DNA of 64,000 nucleotides, taken from NCBI GenBank assembly GCA_018350325.1, contig JAEVLN010000017.1:930001-994000 (forward strand), read 5' to 3'. The notes under the pieces are model-generated. The model had not been told where the DNA came from. It made no database searches and worked only from the letters and a program-made list of their open reading frames with translations. Source of the stretch: Globodera rostochiensis. Taxonomy: Eukaryota > Nematoda > Chromadorea > Rhabditida > Heteroderidae. Below, piece after piece: positions 1 through 11,107 of this stretch. The number at the start of each line of letters is the position of its first letter. Position 1 is the first letter of the stretch. The position numbers were made by a program, and so were the translations under genes.

Positions 1-748
1 TAAAATGTGTAAGGAAGAAAGAGTGATTGCGCTGGTTGGACTGGACCGTTAAAACGCCTCGGGGGCGGGGACAAAAGAACCCCCCGGTAGCTCAGTGGAA
101 TCGTTGCCCACTGATTGTGCCGAGGGTTTGAGTCCCACCCTCGGCGTTACCATTTGTTTATCATTTTAATGTTTCCTGACCGATCGTGCTAAAAACAGTG
201 TATACGCCTGTTTTTGGCCTTCACGCTGAATTTCGTGCATTATTTCTGCCATTCTGCGCATTAAATCGTTTGTCTTGATCACATCTTTGAATTGCTCCGC
301 CAGAAACGCGTAATCACAAGAGACTCGAAAGTAAAGTTTTTGCAATCCCTAAAAGAATATAATAATAATTTATTTTTGTGCTTTGAATTTTTTAAAAAAA
401 TTTTTGAGTTTTGAAATAAAATATGTAAAATAATAAAATGGCCGAACTGTTTGCACATCCAACGCTTGAAGAAAAATTTGACGTGGGTATGGCGATGGAA
501 AGAGCGTAAATGGGATAATCGAGGCGAAATCGCTGTTCATCCTGTCAAAAATTAATTCTTTTTAAAGTTAATAAAATTATTCAAATTGCACAAAATCATT
601 TCAATTTCCGATCACCTGCTCCGCGAATCGGAGTCATCCAAACGCTTGATCAGCCCAACATTGTGTGCCAAGTCTACGGCCGCCTCAACCAACACGTTCA
701 AATGGTCGTCGTCTTTGATAAGATCTTTCACGTAATTTTTGACGGAAT
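1..748 (-). CDS. Glutathione synthetase(-like), 5' part, running off the window
   Basis: Three exons read on the minus strand: 748-616, 541-448 and 348-181, all with GT-AG borders and consistent phase. The joined product has the eukaryotic glutathione synthetase N-terminal order: an LVEAAVDLAHNVGL helix, an IIPFTLFPSPYPRQ segment (family: PFTLFPSxxP), then a stretch ending in MHEIQREGQKQAYTLFLARS, just before the conserved RSDY. The enzyme joins gamma-glutamylcysteine and glycine using ATP. The next exon lies beyond base 1, past an intron that holds a tRNA-derived repeat. No ATG exon was found upstream of 748; an open frame continues to 863 but looks intronic. In cyst nematodes this family includes both housekeeping and expanded effector-like members; without the first exon and the active-site exons I cannot say which this is. 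Confidence 0.72.
44..150 (+). repeat. tRNA-derived SINE-like repeat, copy 1
   Basis: Carries a Pol III A-box-like GGTAGCTCAGTGGA (from about 87) and a B-box-like GGTTTGAGTCC, preceded by a TTAAAACGCCT lead and a G-rich run. The same lead and A-box recur at 22041-22160. The acceptor stem does not pair, so it is not read as a working tRNA. It lies in an intron of the glutathione synthetase gene. Confidence 0.6.
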
Positions 749-935
749 CTGAAATTTTATGCAATTTGAAAAGCAATTTATAATACAACTTTACATATTT
801 TAACTTATAATAATTAAGCTTTCGCCTCGTCTCATAAGCATGCCAATAATAGCTACAATTCAATAAAAAACAACACTTTGTATAAAAAAAGCTTTTCCAT
901 TAATGCAAAATTAAATTTTGGTTATTTCGATATAT

Positions 936-1151
936 TTATTGGCGTGCCCTTTTCTGGCGTTTACAAGCGCTGTTTTGGTGCTTTCTCATACGCTTTGGGC
1001 TCTTCTCCGCGCTTTGTTGCTCACGCCCTCTCTTTGTGCCATCGCCGCCAGTCGTCGCCGACGGCACACAAAGGTCCTTCACCATGCGCTCCAGATGGCA
1101 GAGGTGGCCCGGCATAGTCACGTAGTTGGAATTGGCCGGATCGAACCACAT
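936..1151 (-). CDS. Hypothetical small basic protein (71 codons)
   Basis: An ATG-initiated open frame of 71 codons on the minus strand between the GNAT gene and the glutathione synthetase gene. The start reads MWFDPANSNYVTMPGHLCHL, and the C-terminal half is rich in Lys, Arg and Gln with clustered basic residues (PKRMRKH, CKRQKRARQ) that would suit nuclear or RNA/DNA contact. No family recognised. GC content is higher than in the flanks, which favours coding, but there is no further support, and it may be one exon of a longer gene or chance. Confidence 0.3.
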   Translation of the reverse strand: MWFDPANSNYVTMPGHLCHLERMVKDLCVPSATTGGDGTKRGREQQSAEKSPKRMRKHQNSACKRQKRARQ

Positions 1152-1316
1152 GGTCTAGAGGCGTGGTCAAATCCAAATTTTACGCATTTTTAACCCAATT
1201 TTTAGTTGCATTTTGGCATCCCAATAATTAATAATAATTAAATTATTCATAATTATTAGAAGCTAGTTTAGAATTAGAGCCCATCCTAAAAACCCAATTC
1301 CTTTAATTTTAATTAG

Positions 1317-2184
1317 CTAAAGTAACAATTGTATTTCATAATTAACCGAAGAACATTTAACAATGCCTTGCCCCACCTTGCCCACTCTCCGGTAGCCTCT
1401 TTTCGCATAAAACTGCAGCAGCGGTGTCATCGGGTGGACAACGCCTTCCACCGGTTTCGGAATGCTATGTGCGTCCAGTTGCATCTCGCAGACGTGCCAT
1501 TGCCTGACAACGTACTCTTCCGCCACACGTATCAAAGCAGTGCCAATGCCCGTCCCTTGGAGCCCAATGCGCGCAGCAATTGGGCCAATTTGGCCGAAGG
1601 GACCGTTGTCCTTTGAGTTGCCCTCGGGGTTCAGCTTCACCCTGCAGCAACCCAACAATTGCGCAACGTTCGAATTCCTTAAAAATTTGTTCACTTTTTC
1701 AGATTTGTAAATTTGCTAATTTCCCACTTTTCAGCGAGTTCAGCAACAAACAGAACGCTGTCCTTGTCGTTATGGATGTTGTGGAGTGCGTGCCGAGTCC
1801 TTTCCACTGGCACAGTGAACATTTGGCAACGCTCCTCCGACGTCGCGTGTTCGATGTTCTTACAGTCGTCCAGATACGCTGCCCGTATGATTTCGCCCGC
1901 CTCGTTAATGTCCTCCTCGCGCATTCGACGAATGATCACTTGCTGCTGATCACGCAGCGTTAGGGTTGTGATAATTTCTGAAATTAATTTAATTAAAATT
2001 AATTTTAAAATTGTTTTTGGTGAGAATTTGAAATGGTCATATTCAATTGAGCAAATATTTATTTAGGTAATTATTTTTTAAATATTTTACCATTGGCATC
2101 GGAATTTCTGTTGGGCGGTGTTGCATTTAAATGGGCTGATAATGCCAAAAGAAATAAAACAAAACTGAGAATTTTATTGGACAT
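1317..2184 (-). CDS. Secreted GNAT-family N-acetyltransferase, candidate effector
   Basis: Three exons on the minus strand: 2184-2091, 1977-1728 and 1677-1317, with introns GTAAAA...TTTCAG and GTGGGA...TTTAAG. Phases join without a break, giving about 234 residues. Exon 1 encodes a classical signal peptide (Lys at position 4, hydrophobic core LSFVLFLLALSA, likely cleavage after LNA at residue 21), then a short Asn-rich linker. The GNAT fold begins at VIIRRMREEDINEAGEII. Motif A, the acetyl-CoA pyrophosphate loop, is visible as LQGTGIGTALI (Q-x-x-G-x-G), and the C-terminal part has YAKRGYRRVGKVG, typical of the last GNAT strands. Acetyltransferases of this family normally act in the cytosol or nucleus, so the leader is unusual. 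Substrate unknown. The signal exon was joined by phase and splice sites alone; without it there is no in-frame ATG before the domain. Confidence 0.72.
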
Positions 2185-2819
2185 GACAATAATATTACTC
2201 GATATTCTAAATTATGAATTAAAAATATGATTTAATTAAAAGTCCGGTGTCGGGGTTTTCCAGGTTAGAAGTGTCGGGGTCGGGGAAATCCCCGAAAAGT
2301 GGCCTAAATTTGCCGGGTCGGAATGCCAACCCTAATTAATACATTTGCAAATACAAATATTAAAAAATCGTTTAAAAAAGAAATGTAAATTAAGGTTAGT
2401 TTTATTTATGAATAAGAAGAAAATGATAAAATGAAAATAAACGTTTGTTGTGACGGTTTATAAACCCTTTTTGCGATAGCCGGAAATTGATTATCTCATG
2501 AGACAATTTTTGAATTATTAATTTGTTCCAAAAGACAAAATCATTAAATTGTGGCATTTATTTCCTTCTGCTTGCCAACATAAAGCAATGCTTTTCCCTC
2601 AAATTCCATGAGTAATTGGTGAGGATTCATATGAATTTGTTTTGCCTGGTGTCGGATGTTTTTGCTGAGCATCCGGCGGGGGCATGTTTGGACTTTGGGC
2701 CAAATCAGGGTGACGAAAGTCTATGGAACATATTTTTTGAAATGCCTTTTTAAGAAAAAGATGCTTTAATTGCTCTGTTATAAGTCAATTTCGCATTTAA
2801 TTGGTACAACTTACTTTAT
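2185..2819. other. AT-rich intergenic stretch with possible exon
   Basis: Mostly AT-rich. 2250-2330 holds short GTCGGGG phrase repeats like those at other foldback ends. On the minus strand around 2700-2545 there is a short open frame ending in VGKQKEINATI and a stop that could be the tail of an unknown exon. No family recognised. Confidence 0.25.
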
Positions 2820-3149
2820 AGAAAGTGCTGTCTTCGGCCATAGCGATCAGCAACTCCAAGAAAGTCAGTCCAGCAGATTGTACGGGTTAATTTAAATTCA
2901 TTTCTTAATTCGAGATGCTCGCACTGCCTGGGCCCTGGAGCGTTTCTTCCCAAAAGTAAAACACCATAAATGAAGATTTAAGATTTATTCTATAATGTCT
3001 GATCTCAAAATGCATTTTTAGGTTTTCAAATTGTATTTTTATTGAAAAGTCCGAGGAATTTACGCTGAGAAATTGAAGGAATTTACGCCCACAGAACGCG
3101 CCACGCATATTTTGATGCAGAAATTGCAGCCGATGGTTGTGAAGGTGGG

Positions 3150-3766
3150 CAAAATAATTTCATTTTTTTAATTTATTACATATTTTAATTGGGTCAGTCA
3201 CACCCAATAATTTAAAATAATTCCATTTTTTAAATTTATTACATATTTTAATTGGGTCAGTCACACCCAATAATTTAAAATAATTCCATTTTATAAATTT
3301 ATTACATATTTTAATTGGGTCAGTCACACCCAATAATTTAAAATAATTCCATTTTTTAAATTTATTACATATTTTAATTGGGTCAGTCACACCCAATAAT
3401 TTAAAATAATTCCATTTTATAAATTTATTACATATTTTAATTGGGTCATCACACCCAATAATTTAAAATAATTTCATTTTTTTAATTTATTACATATTTT
3501 AATTGGGTCAGTCACACCCAATAATTTAAAATAATTCCATTTTTTAATTTTATTACATATTTTAATTGGGTCAGTCACACCCAATAATTTAAAATAATTC
3601 CATTTTTTAAATTTATTACATATTTTAATTGGGTCAGTCACACCCAATAATTTAAAATAATTCCATTTTTTAAATTTATTACATATTTTAATTGGGTCAG
3701 TCACACCCAATAATTTAAAATAATTTCATTTTTTTAATTTATTACATATTTTAATTGGGTCATCAC
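3150..3766. repeat. 63-bp satellite array, left block
   Basis: About ten head-to-tail units of about 63 bp. Each has the hairpin ATTGGGT-CAGTCAC-ACCCAAT followed by an AT-rich part. Units differ mainly in T-run length, and one variant lacks three bases in the loop (GTCATCAC). The array continues at 5859 after the hAT insertion. Because 63 is divisible by three, the minus strand shows long repeated open frames, which are not taken as a gene. Confidence 0.92.
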
Positions 3767-5858
3767 CAGTGTTTTCCTGTTCCAGCTTGGCCTGTTCTGT
3801 TCCTGTTCTGTTCCTGTTCCTGTTCCTGTTCTATTCTAGAATTTAGAACAGCACAGGAACAGGAACAGATTCAAAATCCTTGGAACAGAAACAGAACAGG
3901 AACAGAACAGGAACAGAACAGGCCAAGCTAGAACAGGGTAAAAATTGAAGAATTGAACCTGATTTGATAATATATTTGAATTTTTCCAACAATTTGCCAG
4001 AACTCATAAAATATTTTTCTAATAATGAATTTGTTATTTTCTGATTGATGAATACAAAGAAATTTTAAAATTTTTGCCGTTTTCGTCTATTTCTTATTTT
4101 TTAATTTTTGGTTATTTCATTTAAACATTCATATGACATCGAATACAGAGCAAATTTCACAAAAGGTAGCCCGAAGAGTTTCATTGGAGGAAGTTGAAGT
4201 AGCGGAAGAAGTGACTGAAGGACTACTGCAAGACGAGCAGTCATCAGAAGGTAGCAGCAAAAGGCGAGGTTTAACTTTTGCAATTATATCAGGGCCATCA
4301 AAGAAGAAGCGAAAAGAAGAACACCCAGTTTGGGCGAACTTTACGGGCACAGAAAAAGGAATGAAATGCAATCAGAAGGGTTGTAAAACAACAATTTCGC
4401 TCCCCAAAAATACTACAAATGCTGTCAAACATTTTCGGGATTCCCATAAGCGAGCCTACGCGGAGCTTGAGCCGAAGCTTAACGCATGGAATGAAATGCG
4501 AAAATTGCCTAAAAAAACAGTTCAAAAAGGAACAGAAAATCCGTCCGATATTCGTCTCGCGCTTGGTGTCGTCAAAACAAATGTGTACTCCGAAGGATCC
4601 AAACGGTAAATAAGAGTATTACTGATTCTTTTGATTAATAAATTCCAAAATTTTAAGAAAACGCAATATCGATGATAAGCTTGCAATGTGCCTTTCAATT
4701 CCCCATATACCAATTAACATTTTCGTCCATGAACTGCTTATTAAATTCGTGCACGAGTTAGACGAAAGTTATCAGGTTAACAATTAACCGTAACACCTAA
4801 AGTCCAAGGAGAACAATTTGTCAGTATTTCAAATGCGTTTATTTATGTAAAAATGGCAAAGAGTGTGCTAAACGGCGTTAAGGTGTTATTTCATTATTAT
4901 GTCTTAAAAAGTTTTATCAGAGCACAGATCACTCTGTTCGAGAGGTTGTTGACATTCTAAAATCACAAATTATTCGCCGATTTAAATCACTTTGGGAAAT
5001 TGGTGATACGAATTTTGATCCAACATATCTTATCGCTAGTGCTCTTGACCCAAATACAATCAGCATGTTAGACGAAAATGAGATATCAAGGGCTGCTTCA
5101 TATATCATTTCAATGGTCACATTACAAATAAAACGAGAAATTGATTTTTTTTTTTAGATAACAATGCCCTCTCAAGAAAACCCTTCGCCAAAAAATGCCC
5201 ACATTCAGAGCAGTTCTTCTTTGGAATCGTTCAGAGCCCACTTTAAACAGGCCCGAGAAAGGTCCCGAAGCGCAAGTGGGGACAAATTGACTGCTCAAGC
5301 AATTACTAATGAAGCTTTAAAATTTCTAAACGATTGCCCGGGTAACATAGACCCTATTGTCTATTGGAATTCAGCAAAAAAGGCAAATAATTAATTAATA
5401 AAACACTATTTCGGCTGTGGGTTTTTAGGAATTGGAACCGGTTAAGGAACTGGCTTTTAAAATATTTGCGATTCCGGCAACGGCTGCACCAATTGAACGT
5501 GTTTGGTCTAAAGCTGGCTCTGCCACTGTGCATCAGAGGAGTCTTACAAAATATGAATTGTTGAACGACCAGTTGATTGTCTATGTTAACGAGTATCTTA
5601 ATCCTCAATTGTTCAGTGATTAAACCACTTTGTCCAATGAATCATCGATTAAAATTTCAGACTGAATTTCACTCGGAAAATTTTTAATTTGGAACAGTCT
5701 AAGAACAGTTTACTCTGTTCTCTTCCTGTTCTGTTCCTGTTCCTGTTCTGTTCTCGAGGTCGGAACAGAACAGGAACAGAACAGACAGGCTGTTCTAAGA
5801 TTTTAGAACAGAACAGGAACAGGAACAGGTTCAAAATTGTTGGAACAGGAAAACACTG
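3767..5858 (+). mobile_element. hAT-superfamily DNA transposon, internally degraded, with 8-bp target duplication
   Basis: A 2,092-bp element. It starts CAGTGTTTTCCTGTTCCA and ends with the exact reverse complement (18-bp terminal inverted repeats). It is flanked by the 8-bp direct repeat GTCATCAC at 3759-3766 and 5859-5866, the hAT signature. Both ends carry amplified GAACAG/CTGTTC phrases that can form hairpins (3776-3940 and 5690-5850). The interior encodes hAT transposase pieces on the plus strand. It sits in the loop of the 63-bp satellite hairpin, so it entered after the array formed. Intact ends and TSD suggest fairly recent movement, perhaps using a transposase supplied elsewhere. Confidence 0.93.
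4133..5623 (+). pseudogene. hAT transposase remnant (BED finger and dimerisation domain)
   Basis: 4133-4609 encodes 158 residues with a BED-type zinc finger: VWANFTG, a Cys pair (KCNQKGCK), then a His pair in KHFRDSHKR. 4650-4780 holds a short helical piece. 4920-5150 has LIASALDP (family: SALDPR near the catalytic core) with breaks. 5430-5623 encodes the hATC dimerisation domain (AIPATAAPIERVWSKAG, then LLNDQLIVYVNEY). Most of the RNase-H-like core between them, including the DDE region, is absent, and stops separate the parts. The product cannot be an active transposase. Confidence 0.85.
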
Positions 5859-6256
5859 GTCATCACACCCAATAATTTAAAATAATTCCATTTTTTAAAT
5901 TTATTACATATTTTAATTGGGTCAGTCACACCCAATAATTTAAAATAATTTCATTTTTTTAATTTATTACATATTTTAATTGGGTCATCACACCCAATAA
6001 TTTAAAATAATTCCATTTTTTAAATTTATTACATATTTTAATTGGGTCAGTCACACCCAATAATTTAAAATAATTCCATTTTTTAAATTTATTACATATT
6101 TTAATTGGGTCAGTCACACCCAATAATTTAAAATAATTCCATTTTTTTAATTTATTACATATTTTAATTGGGTCAGTCACACCCAATAATTTAAAATAAT
6201 TCCATTTTTTTAATTTATTACATATTTTAATTGGGTCAGTCACACCCAATAATTTT
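5859..6256. repeat. 63-bp satellite array, right block
   Basis: Continuation of the array at 3150-3766 beyond the hAT element; about six units with the same hairpin. It begins with the second copy of the 8-bp target duplication. Confidence 0.92.
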
Positions 6257-6704
6257 TTAAACGTTTCCATTCTGATTGATCAATCCTATTTTTGTTTTTG
6301 CTTTACCAATTTTATTGAATTTCATAACTATTTGGTGCGGCCCTCCGATGAGCCCAAATTGGAAGATGCGATCCCTGAACTCGGTGCTCACGGCTTTTTG
6401 CTCGGCAAATCATAGATTCAATCTTAGATGATGTCAAATGATGAATCAGATATCAGATTTTTTTTTGCAATTTGTATTTTTGTTGGTTAACATTTTGCTC
6501 ATTGCTCACGCCCCGATGAAATTATTCTATAAAATGTCGGATTTTGGCCTAGTCTTTTAAATGCACGGTACCGGGACTTTCATAATGGCCTCCTTTCTTT
6601 CCTCTGTTTCTTTTCCTTGGAATTACAGTACTATTTCTTTAATTCTGAATGTCTTCATTCAAAACTGGCCTTGAATAAATTATATCGCTTCCGGTCCGAA
6701 TCCC

Positions 6705-7235
6705 ACCCAAGCCAAAAAGTTCCGAATCCCACCCGTCCGAATCCCACCCCAGCCAAAAACAGTCCGAATCCCACCCCAGCCAAAAACAGTCCGAATCCCA
6801 CCCCAGCCAAAAACAGTCCGAATCCCACTCGTCCGAATCCCACCCGTCCGAATCCCACCCCAGCCAAAAACAGTCCGAATCCCACCCGTCCGAATCCCAC
6901 CCCAGCCAAAAACAGTCCGAATCCCACTCGTCCGAATCCCACCCCAGCCAAAAACAGTCCGAATCCCACCCCAGCCAAAAACAGTCCGAATCCCACCCCA
7001 GCCAAAAACAGTCCGAATCCCACCCCAGCCAAAAACAGTCCGAATCCCACTCGTCCGAATCCCACCCGTCCGAATCCCACCCCAGCCAAAAATGGTCCGA
7101 ATCCCACTCGTCCGAATCCCACTCAAGCCAAAAATGGTCCGAATCCCACTCGTCCGAATCCCACCCGTCCGAATCCCACCCAGCCAAAAAAGGTCCGAAT
7201 CCCACTACAGCTAAAAGTGTCTCGAATCCTGTCAG
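6705..7235. repeat. 27/15-bp minisatellite, left arm of a foldback element
   Basis: Repeats of GTCCGAATCCCACC, alternating with CAGCCAAAAACA (27-bp units) or CGT (15-bp units). Both lengths are divisible by three, so all frames stay open, giving spurious Pro/Asn/Thr-rich frames on plus and Trp/Asp/Gly-rich frames on minus. The last 100 bp is repeated in inverted form at 7456-7550. Not considered coding. Confidence 0.85.
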
Positions 7236-7455
7236 AGCGCTTAGCCTTTGCTTGAAGGTAGCTTCTACCCAATATAAGCTTTTGAATCGTATCATAAATA
7301 TTTGCTTGGTTTGCTTTGAGAAAAATGGAAAAAAGTTCGACTCAAATTTTTTGATCTTGCGGAAGGTTGGCCAATAAGCTTAAGCGATGAAAACTCGCAT
7401 CATTTTCATTTTTGTAAAGTAATGAGCATTTTTGATTGTTTTTAGTAAAGGTGGG

Positions 7456-7550
7456 ATTAACGGGTGGGATTCGAGACACTTTTAGCTGTAGTGGGATTCG
7501 GAACTTTTTTGGCTTGGTGGGATTCGGACGGGTGGGATTCGGACCGGTAG
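7456..7550. repeat. Inverted partner of the 27-bp minisatellite
   Basis: GGGATTCGGACGGGTGGGATTCGGA and neighbouring bases are the reverse complement of 7136-7235, including the segment around TTTTAGCTGTAGTGG. With the left arm this makes a foldback element of about 850 bp with only one arm expanded. Confidence 0.75.
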
Positions 7551-7729
7551 CCAATTATATTTGTTACAGTTTGAGAACTAAAATATTCACCAATGTCTTT
7601 GTGAAGTGTTATACATTAATCTAACCCGAAACATGGACTCTTTGGATAAATACATTTTACTCGTTCGTACCAATGTAATGCAGGGTTCGTATCGAAAATT
7701 TTTCAAAAACAGTACATTGGAACCAAAAA

Positions 7730-7970
7730 TAGAGATTTTAGGGCTAAAAAACTACATTTTAAAAAATGGCTCAAAATATAGTAAATCTTTATTTTTTGCA
7801 TGAAATGTGAGCTGTTTAACCATATTTCTCACCACCGACAATTTTTCTCAACAATTCGGAGTTGGAAATTGCTCACATGGATTTTCGAAAATTTTGCCGA
7901 TTTTCGATGTTCAAAAATGCACTTTTTTGCGAATTTTGCGTTAGTAGGGGGGGGGGCGGTACACATCATT
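7730..7970. repeat. Dispersed repeat, copy also at window end in inverse orientation
   Basis: AT-rich stretch containing ATGGCTCAAAATATAGTAAA and ATTTTGCCGATTTTCGA, ending in a G-run. The same order of segments appears reverse-complemented at 63640-63990. No coding capacity seen. Confidence 0.6.
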
Positions 7971-8675
7971 TCAGTGCCCACACTTCAGTGCCGGTACACT
8001 TCAGTGCCAACATTTTTTTCTGAAAAAATGCAGGAATCGCGTGCAATCAGATCAATATTTTGTAAAAGTAACCAATAATATTTTTAAATACACCAACTCG
8101 TTTTTTAATCAACTCGTTTTTATCCTTAAATTTCAAAAGAGCTTAGGTGTTCGTTAGGCTTAGGCCTAAGCCACCCTGGCTTGGGGTTCGTTAGGCTTAG
8201 GCCTAAGCCACCCTGGCTTGGGGTTCGTTAGGCTTAGGCCTAAGCCACCCTGGCTTGGGGTTCGTTAGGCTTAGGCCTAAGCCACCCTGGCTTGGGGTTC
8301 GTTAGGCTTAGGCTTTTGTCCGATTTTGATCATAAATGCATTTGTTACTAAAAACGAGTCTCGGTCGGGATCTCGATCTCGCCGGGCTCTAATTTTATCG
8401 TTTTTGCTTCTTATGGATTGAATATTCCTCCATTGCTACAAAAATACAATTTGTAAAAAGATTCAAAATGTTGAATTCTCAATTTTAAAAGTTCATGACA
8501 AAGTTTTTGAAATTAGACCTTATTTGCTTTATTTCTAATTTAAGCGGAATCAAAATATTGATCTGATTGCACGCGATTCCTGCATTTTTTCAGAAAAAAA
8601 TGTTGGCACTGAAGTGTACCGGCACTGAAGTGTGGGCACTGAAGTGTGCGTCTCTGAAGTGTGGGCACTGAAACG
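7965..8675. mobile_element. Foldback/MITE-like element with CAGTGCC ends
   Basis: Inverted arms of about 110 bp. The left arm (7970-8068) has three TTCAGTGCC phrases and a GCAGGAATCGCGTGCAATC segment; the right arm (8556-8665) has their reverse complement with CACTGAAGTGT phrases. The interior holds four 37-bp tandem units (8147-8320). Ends starting CAGTG resemble hAT termini, but no 8-bp target duplication is obvious. No transposase inside. Confidence 0.7.
8147..8320. repeat. 37-bp tandem repeat (TTAGGCTTAGGCC), four full units
   Basis: Near-perfect units containing the palindrome GGCTTAGGCCTAAGCC followed by ACCCTGGCTTGGGG. Shorter relatives lie at 16830-16925, 22350-22390 and 49905-49922. 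The phrase superficially resembles the TTAGGC nematode telomere repeat but is not a run of it. Confidence 0.85.
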
Positions 8676-9294
8676 ATCGCCGCCGGGGGGGGGGGGGGGT
8701 CGGCGGTGCCGATAGGCGCCGCCGAGAAAATTTTTTGATTTTCGACTCAATTTGGTAAGAAAATTGCTCCAAAAATTACGAATTATCCTGAAAATCAGTA
8801 CAATAGAAGTTGGTTAAAAATTAGCAAATATTATTACATTTTGGACATGCTAAGCGAAAATTCAAAAAAGGATGCAAAAAATGCTTGAAAATTAACAAAT
8901 TTGGCCATCTGTCTAAAGATTATTCAAAATTTAAACAAAAATTCTTCAAAAATCTCCAAAAATCTCAAATAAAGGACAAAAAAGGACGTGTACCCCAAAT
9001 AAAGTACAAATCTTTAAAAAAAGTACATTTTATTTTTTAAAGATCTCGACTCTCAAAAACAGTACAAATCTTTAAAAAAAGTACAGATACAAACCCTGAT
9101 GTAATGTATACATAATTTGTGGTTTTTTGAATAAACCCGTTCCTGATTGTTGAGCATCAAATCAGGACAAATGCATATAATATCCGTTTTCCCCATTGTT
9201 AATGTAACCTCAAGATCGGCGGGATCCGAATTCTCGCAGGGATTCTCCAGGAAATTCAATTTTGATCAAACTCTTTAAATTTACATGAAGACCT

Positions 9295-9835
9295 AATTAT
9301 CGTTTGCAAAACCATAGGGAGGACCCTTTTGGTCAAAATTGCTTAAAATATTTTTTCCCCAAAAATAATCTGAAAATATGTTATTTAATGCACTGTTTCG
9401 AATTCGCCAATTGGAAAATAAATTGATAATTTAAAACGGTTTTTGAATCGTTTGAAATTTTTGAAAATTAAGGGAAAAACGACTTAATTAATAAATAATA
9501 ATGAAAGGCCGCTGGCGCACCCCCAACAGCGAAACCTAACGAACCCTCAAGTCTCTAACTTTAACTACCCATTTTTAGGTACATTCTTTTTTAATGAAAA
9601 ATACTACCTCCCGCCACTGCGCGGCTTTTCAATTATTCTATCCGGCTTGACAAATTAGTGTTGCTTTTTTTTCCTTAATTTTCAAAAATTTCAAACGATT
9701 CAAAAACCGCTTTAAATTACATTATCAATTTTTATTTTCTATTGACGAATTTGATAACATATTTTCTGACAATTTTTTAGAATAAAAAATATCCACAAAT
9801 TTTTACCAAAAGGGCCCCACCTATGGGTTTGTCAG
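9295..9835. mobile_element. Large foldback element with GGGTCCC-type ends
   Basis: Outer segments pair: 9300-9335 (AACCATAGGGAGGACCCTTTTGG) with 9805-9832 (AAAAGGGCCCCACCTATGGG). Inner segments also pair: TTTTTGAATCGTTTGAAATT near 9440 with its reverse complement near 9690. Related ends occur at 20085-20195, 39730-39800, 41125 and 50985. No coding capacity; a non-autonomous element. Confidence 0.65.
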
Positions 9836-9886
9836 TTGAGGGGTTATAACTTGCTAATTAACCAATTAATTTAGCTTTATCCTGTC

Positions 9887-9894
9887 TATATAAA
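9887..9894 (+). promoter_or_regulatory. TATA box of histone H3.3 gene
   Basis: TATATAAA about 30 bases before the H3 start codon at 9924, implying a very short 5' leader. Confidence 0.5.
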
Positions 9895-9920
9895 ATATTG
9901 GAAATCTCTCTTCTAATTGA

Positions 9921-11088
<1,168 letters not shown>

Positions 11089-11107
11089 ATGGGGGCTAAT
11101 GGACTGA

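Larger units (their letters stand above)
2820..6415 (+). pseudogene. Glutathione-synthetase-like remnant split by satellite and hAT element
   Basis: Fragments on the plus strand follow the order of the glutathione synthetase C-terminal half. Near 2850-2945 is a SNSKKV segment, then VQQIV in another frame, then ALERFFP. At 3020-3144 is FLLKS, then YAEKLKEFTPTERATHILMQ ending KLQPMVVK (family: ATP-grasp region before the EKIxP segment). At 6327-6415 is LVRPSDEPKLEDAIPELG, ending at a stop. Frames shift twice (near 2865 and 3050), the Gly-rich ATP loop is missing, and no acceptor AG precedes the last piece. The 3.2 kb between the last two pieces holds the 63-bp satellite and the hAT transposon, probably inside a former intron (donor GTGGGC at 3145). 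I read it as a decayed copy of the gene family present at the window's left edge. Confidence 0.6.

Noticed and set aside
44..150. Functional tRNA gene
   Set aside because: A- and B-box sequences are present, but the acceptor stem does not pair and the anticodon arm is not recognisable; the copy at 22080 fails the same test.
3160..3710. Minus-strand open frames repeating a VTDPIKICNK peptide
   Set aside because: They are translations of the 63-bp satellite, kept open because the unit length is divisible by three; no start context or splice structure.
3150..6256. CRISPR-like array
   Set aside because: Regular repeats are contiguous, without unique spacers, and the window is clearly eukaryotic.
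6617..7295. Proline/asparagine-rich (plus) and tryptophan/aspartate-rich (minus) frames of over 200 codons
   Set aside because: All frames are open at once over a 27/15-bp minisatellite that forms one arm of a foldback element, so openness is a product of the repeat.
8147..8320. Possible internal telomere-like tract (TTAGGC)
   Set aside because: The unit is a 37-bp palindromic repeat containing TTAGGC only once or twice, not a run of the 6-bp nematode telomere repeat.
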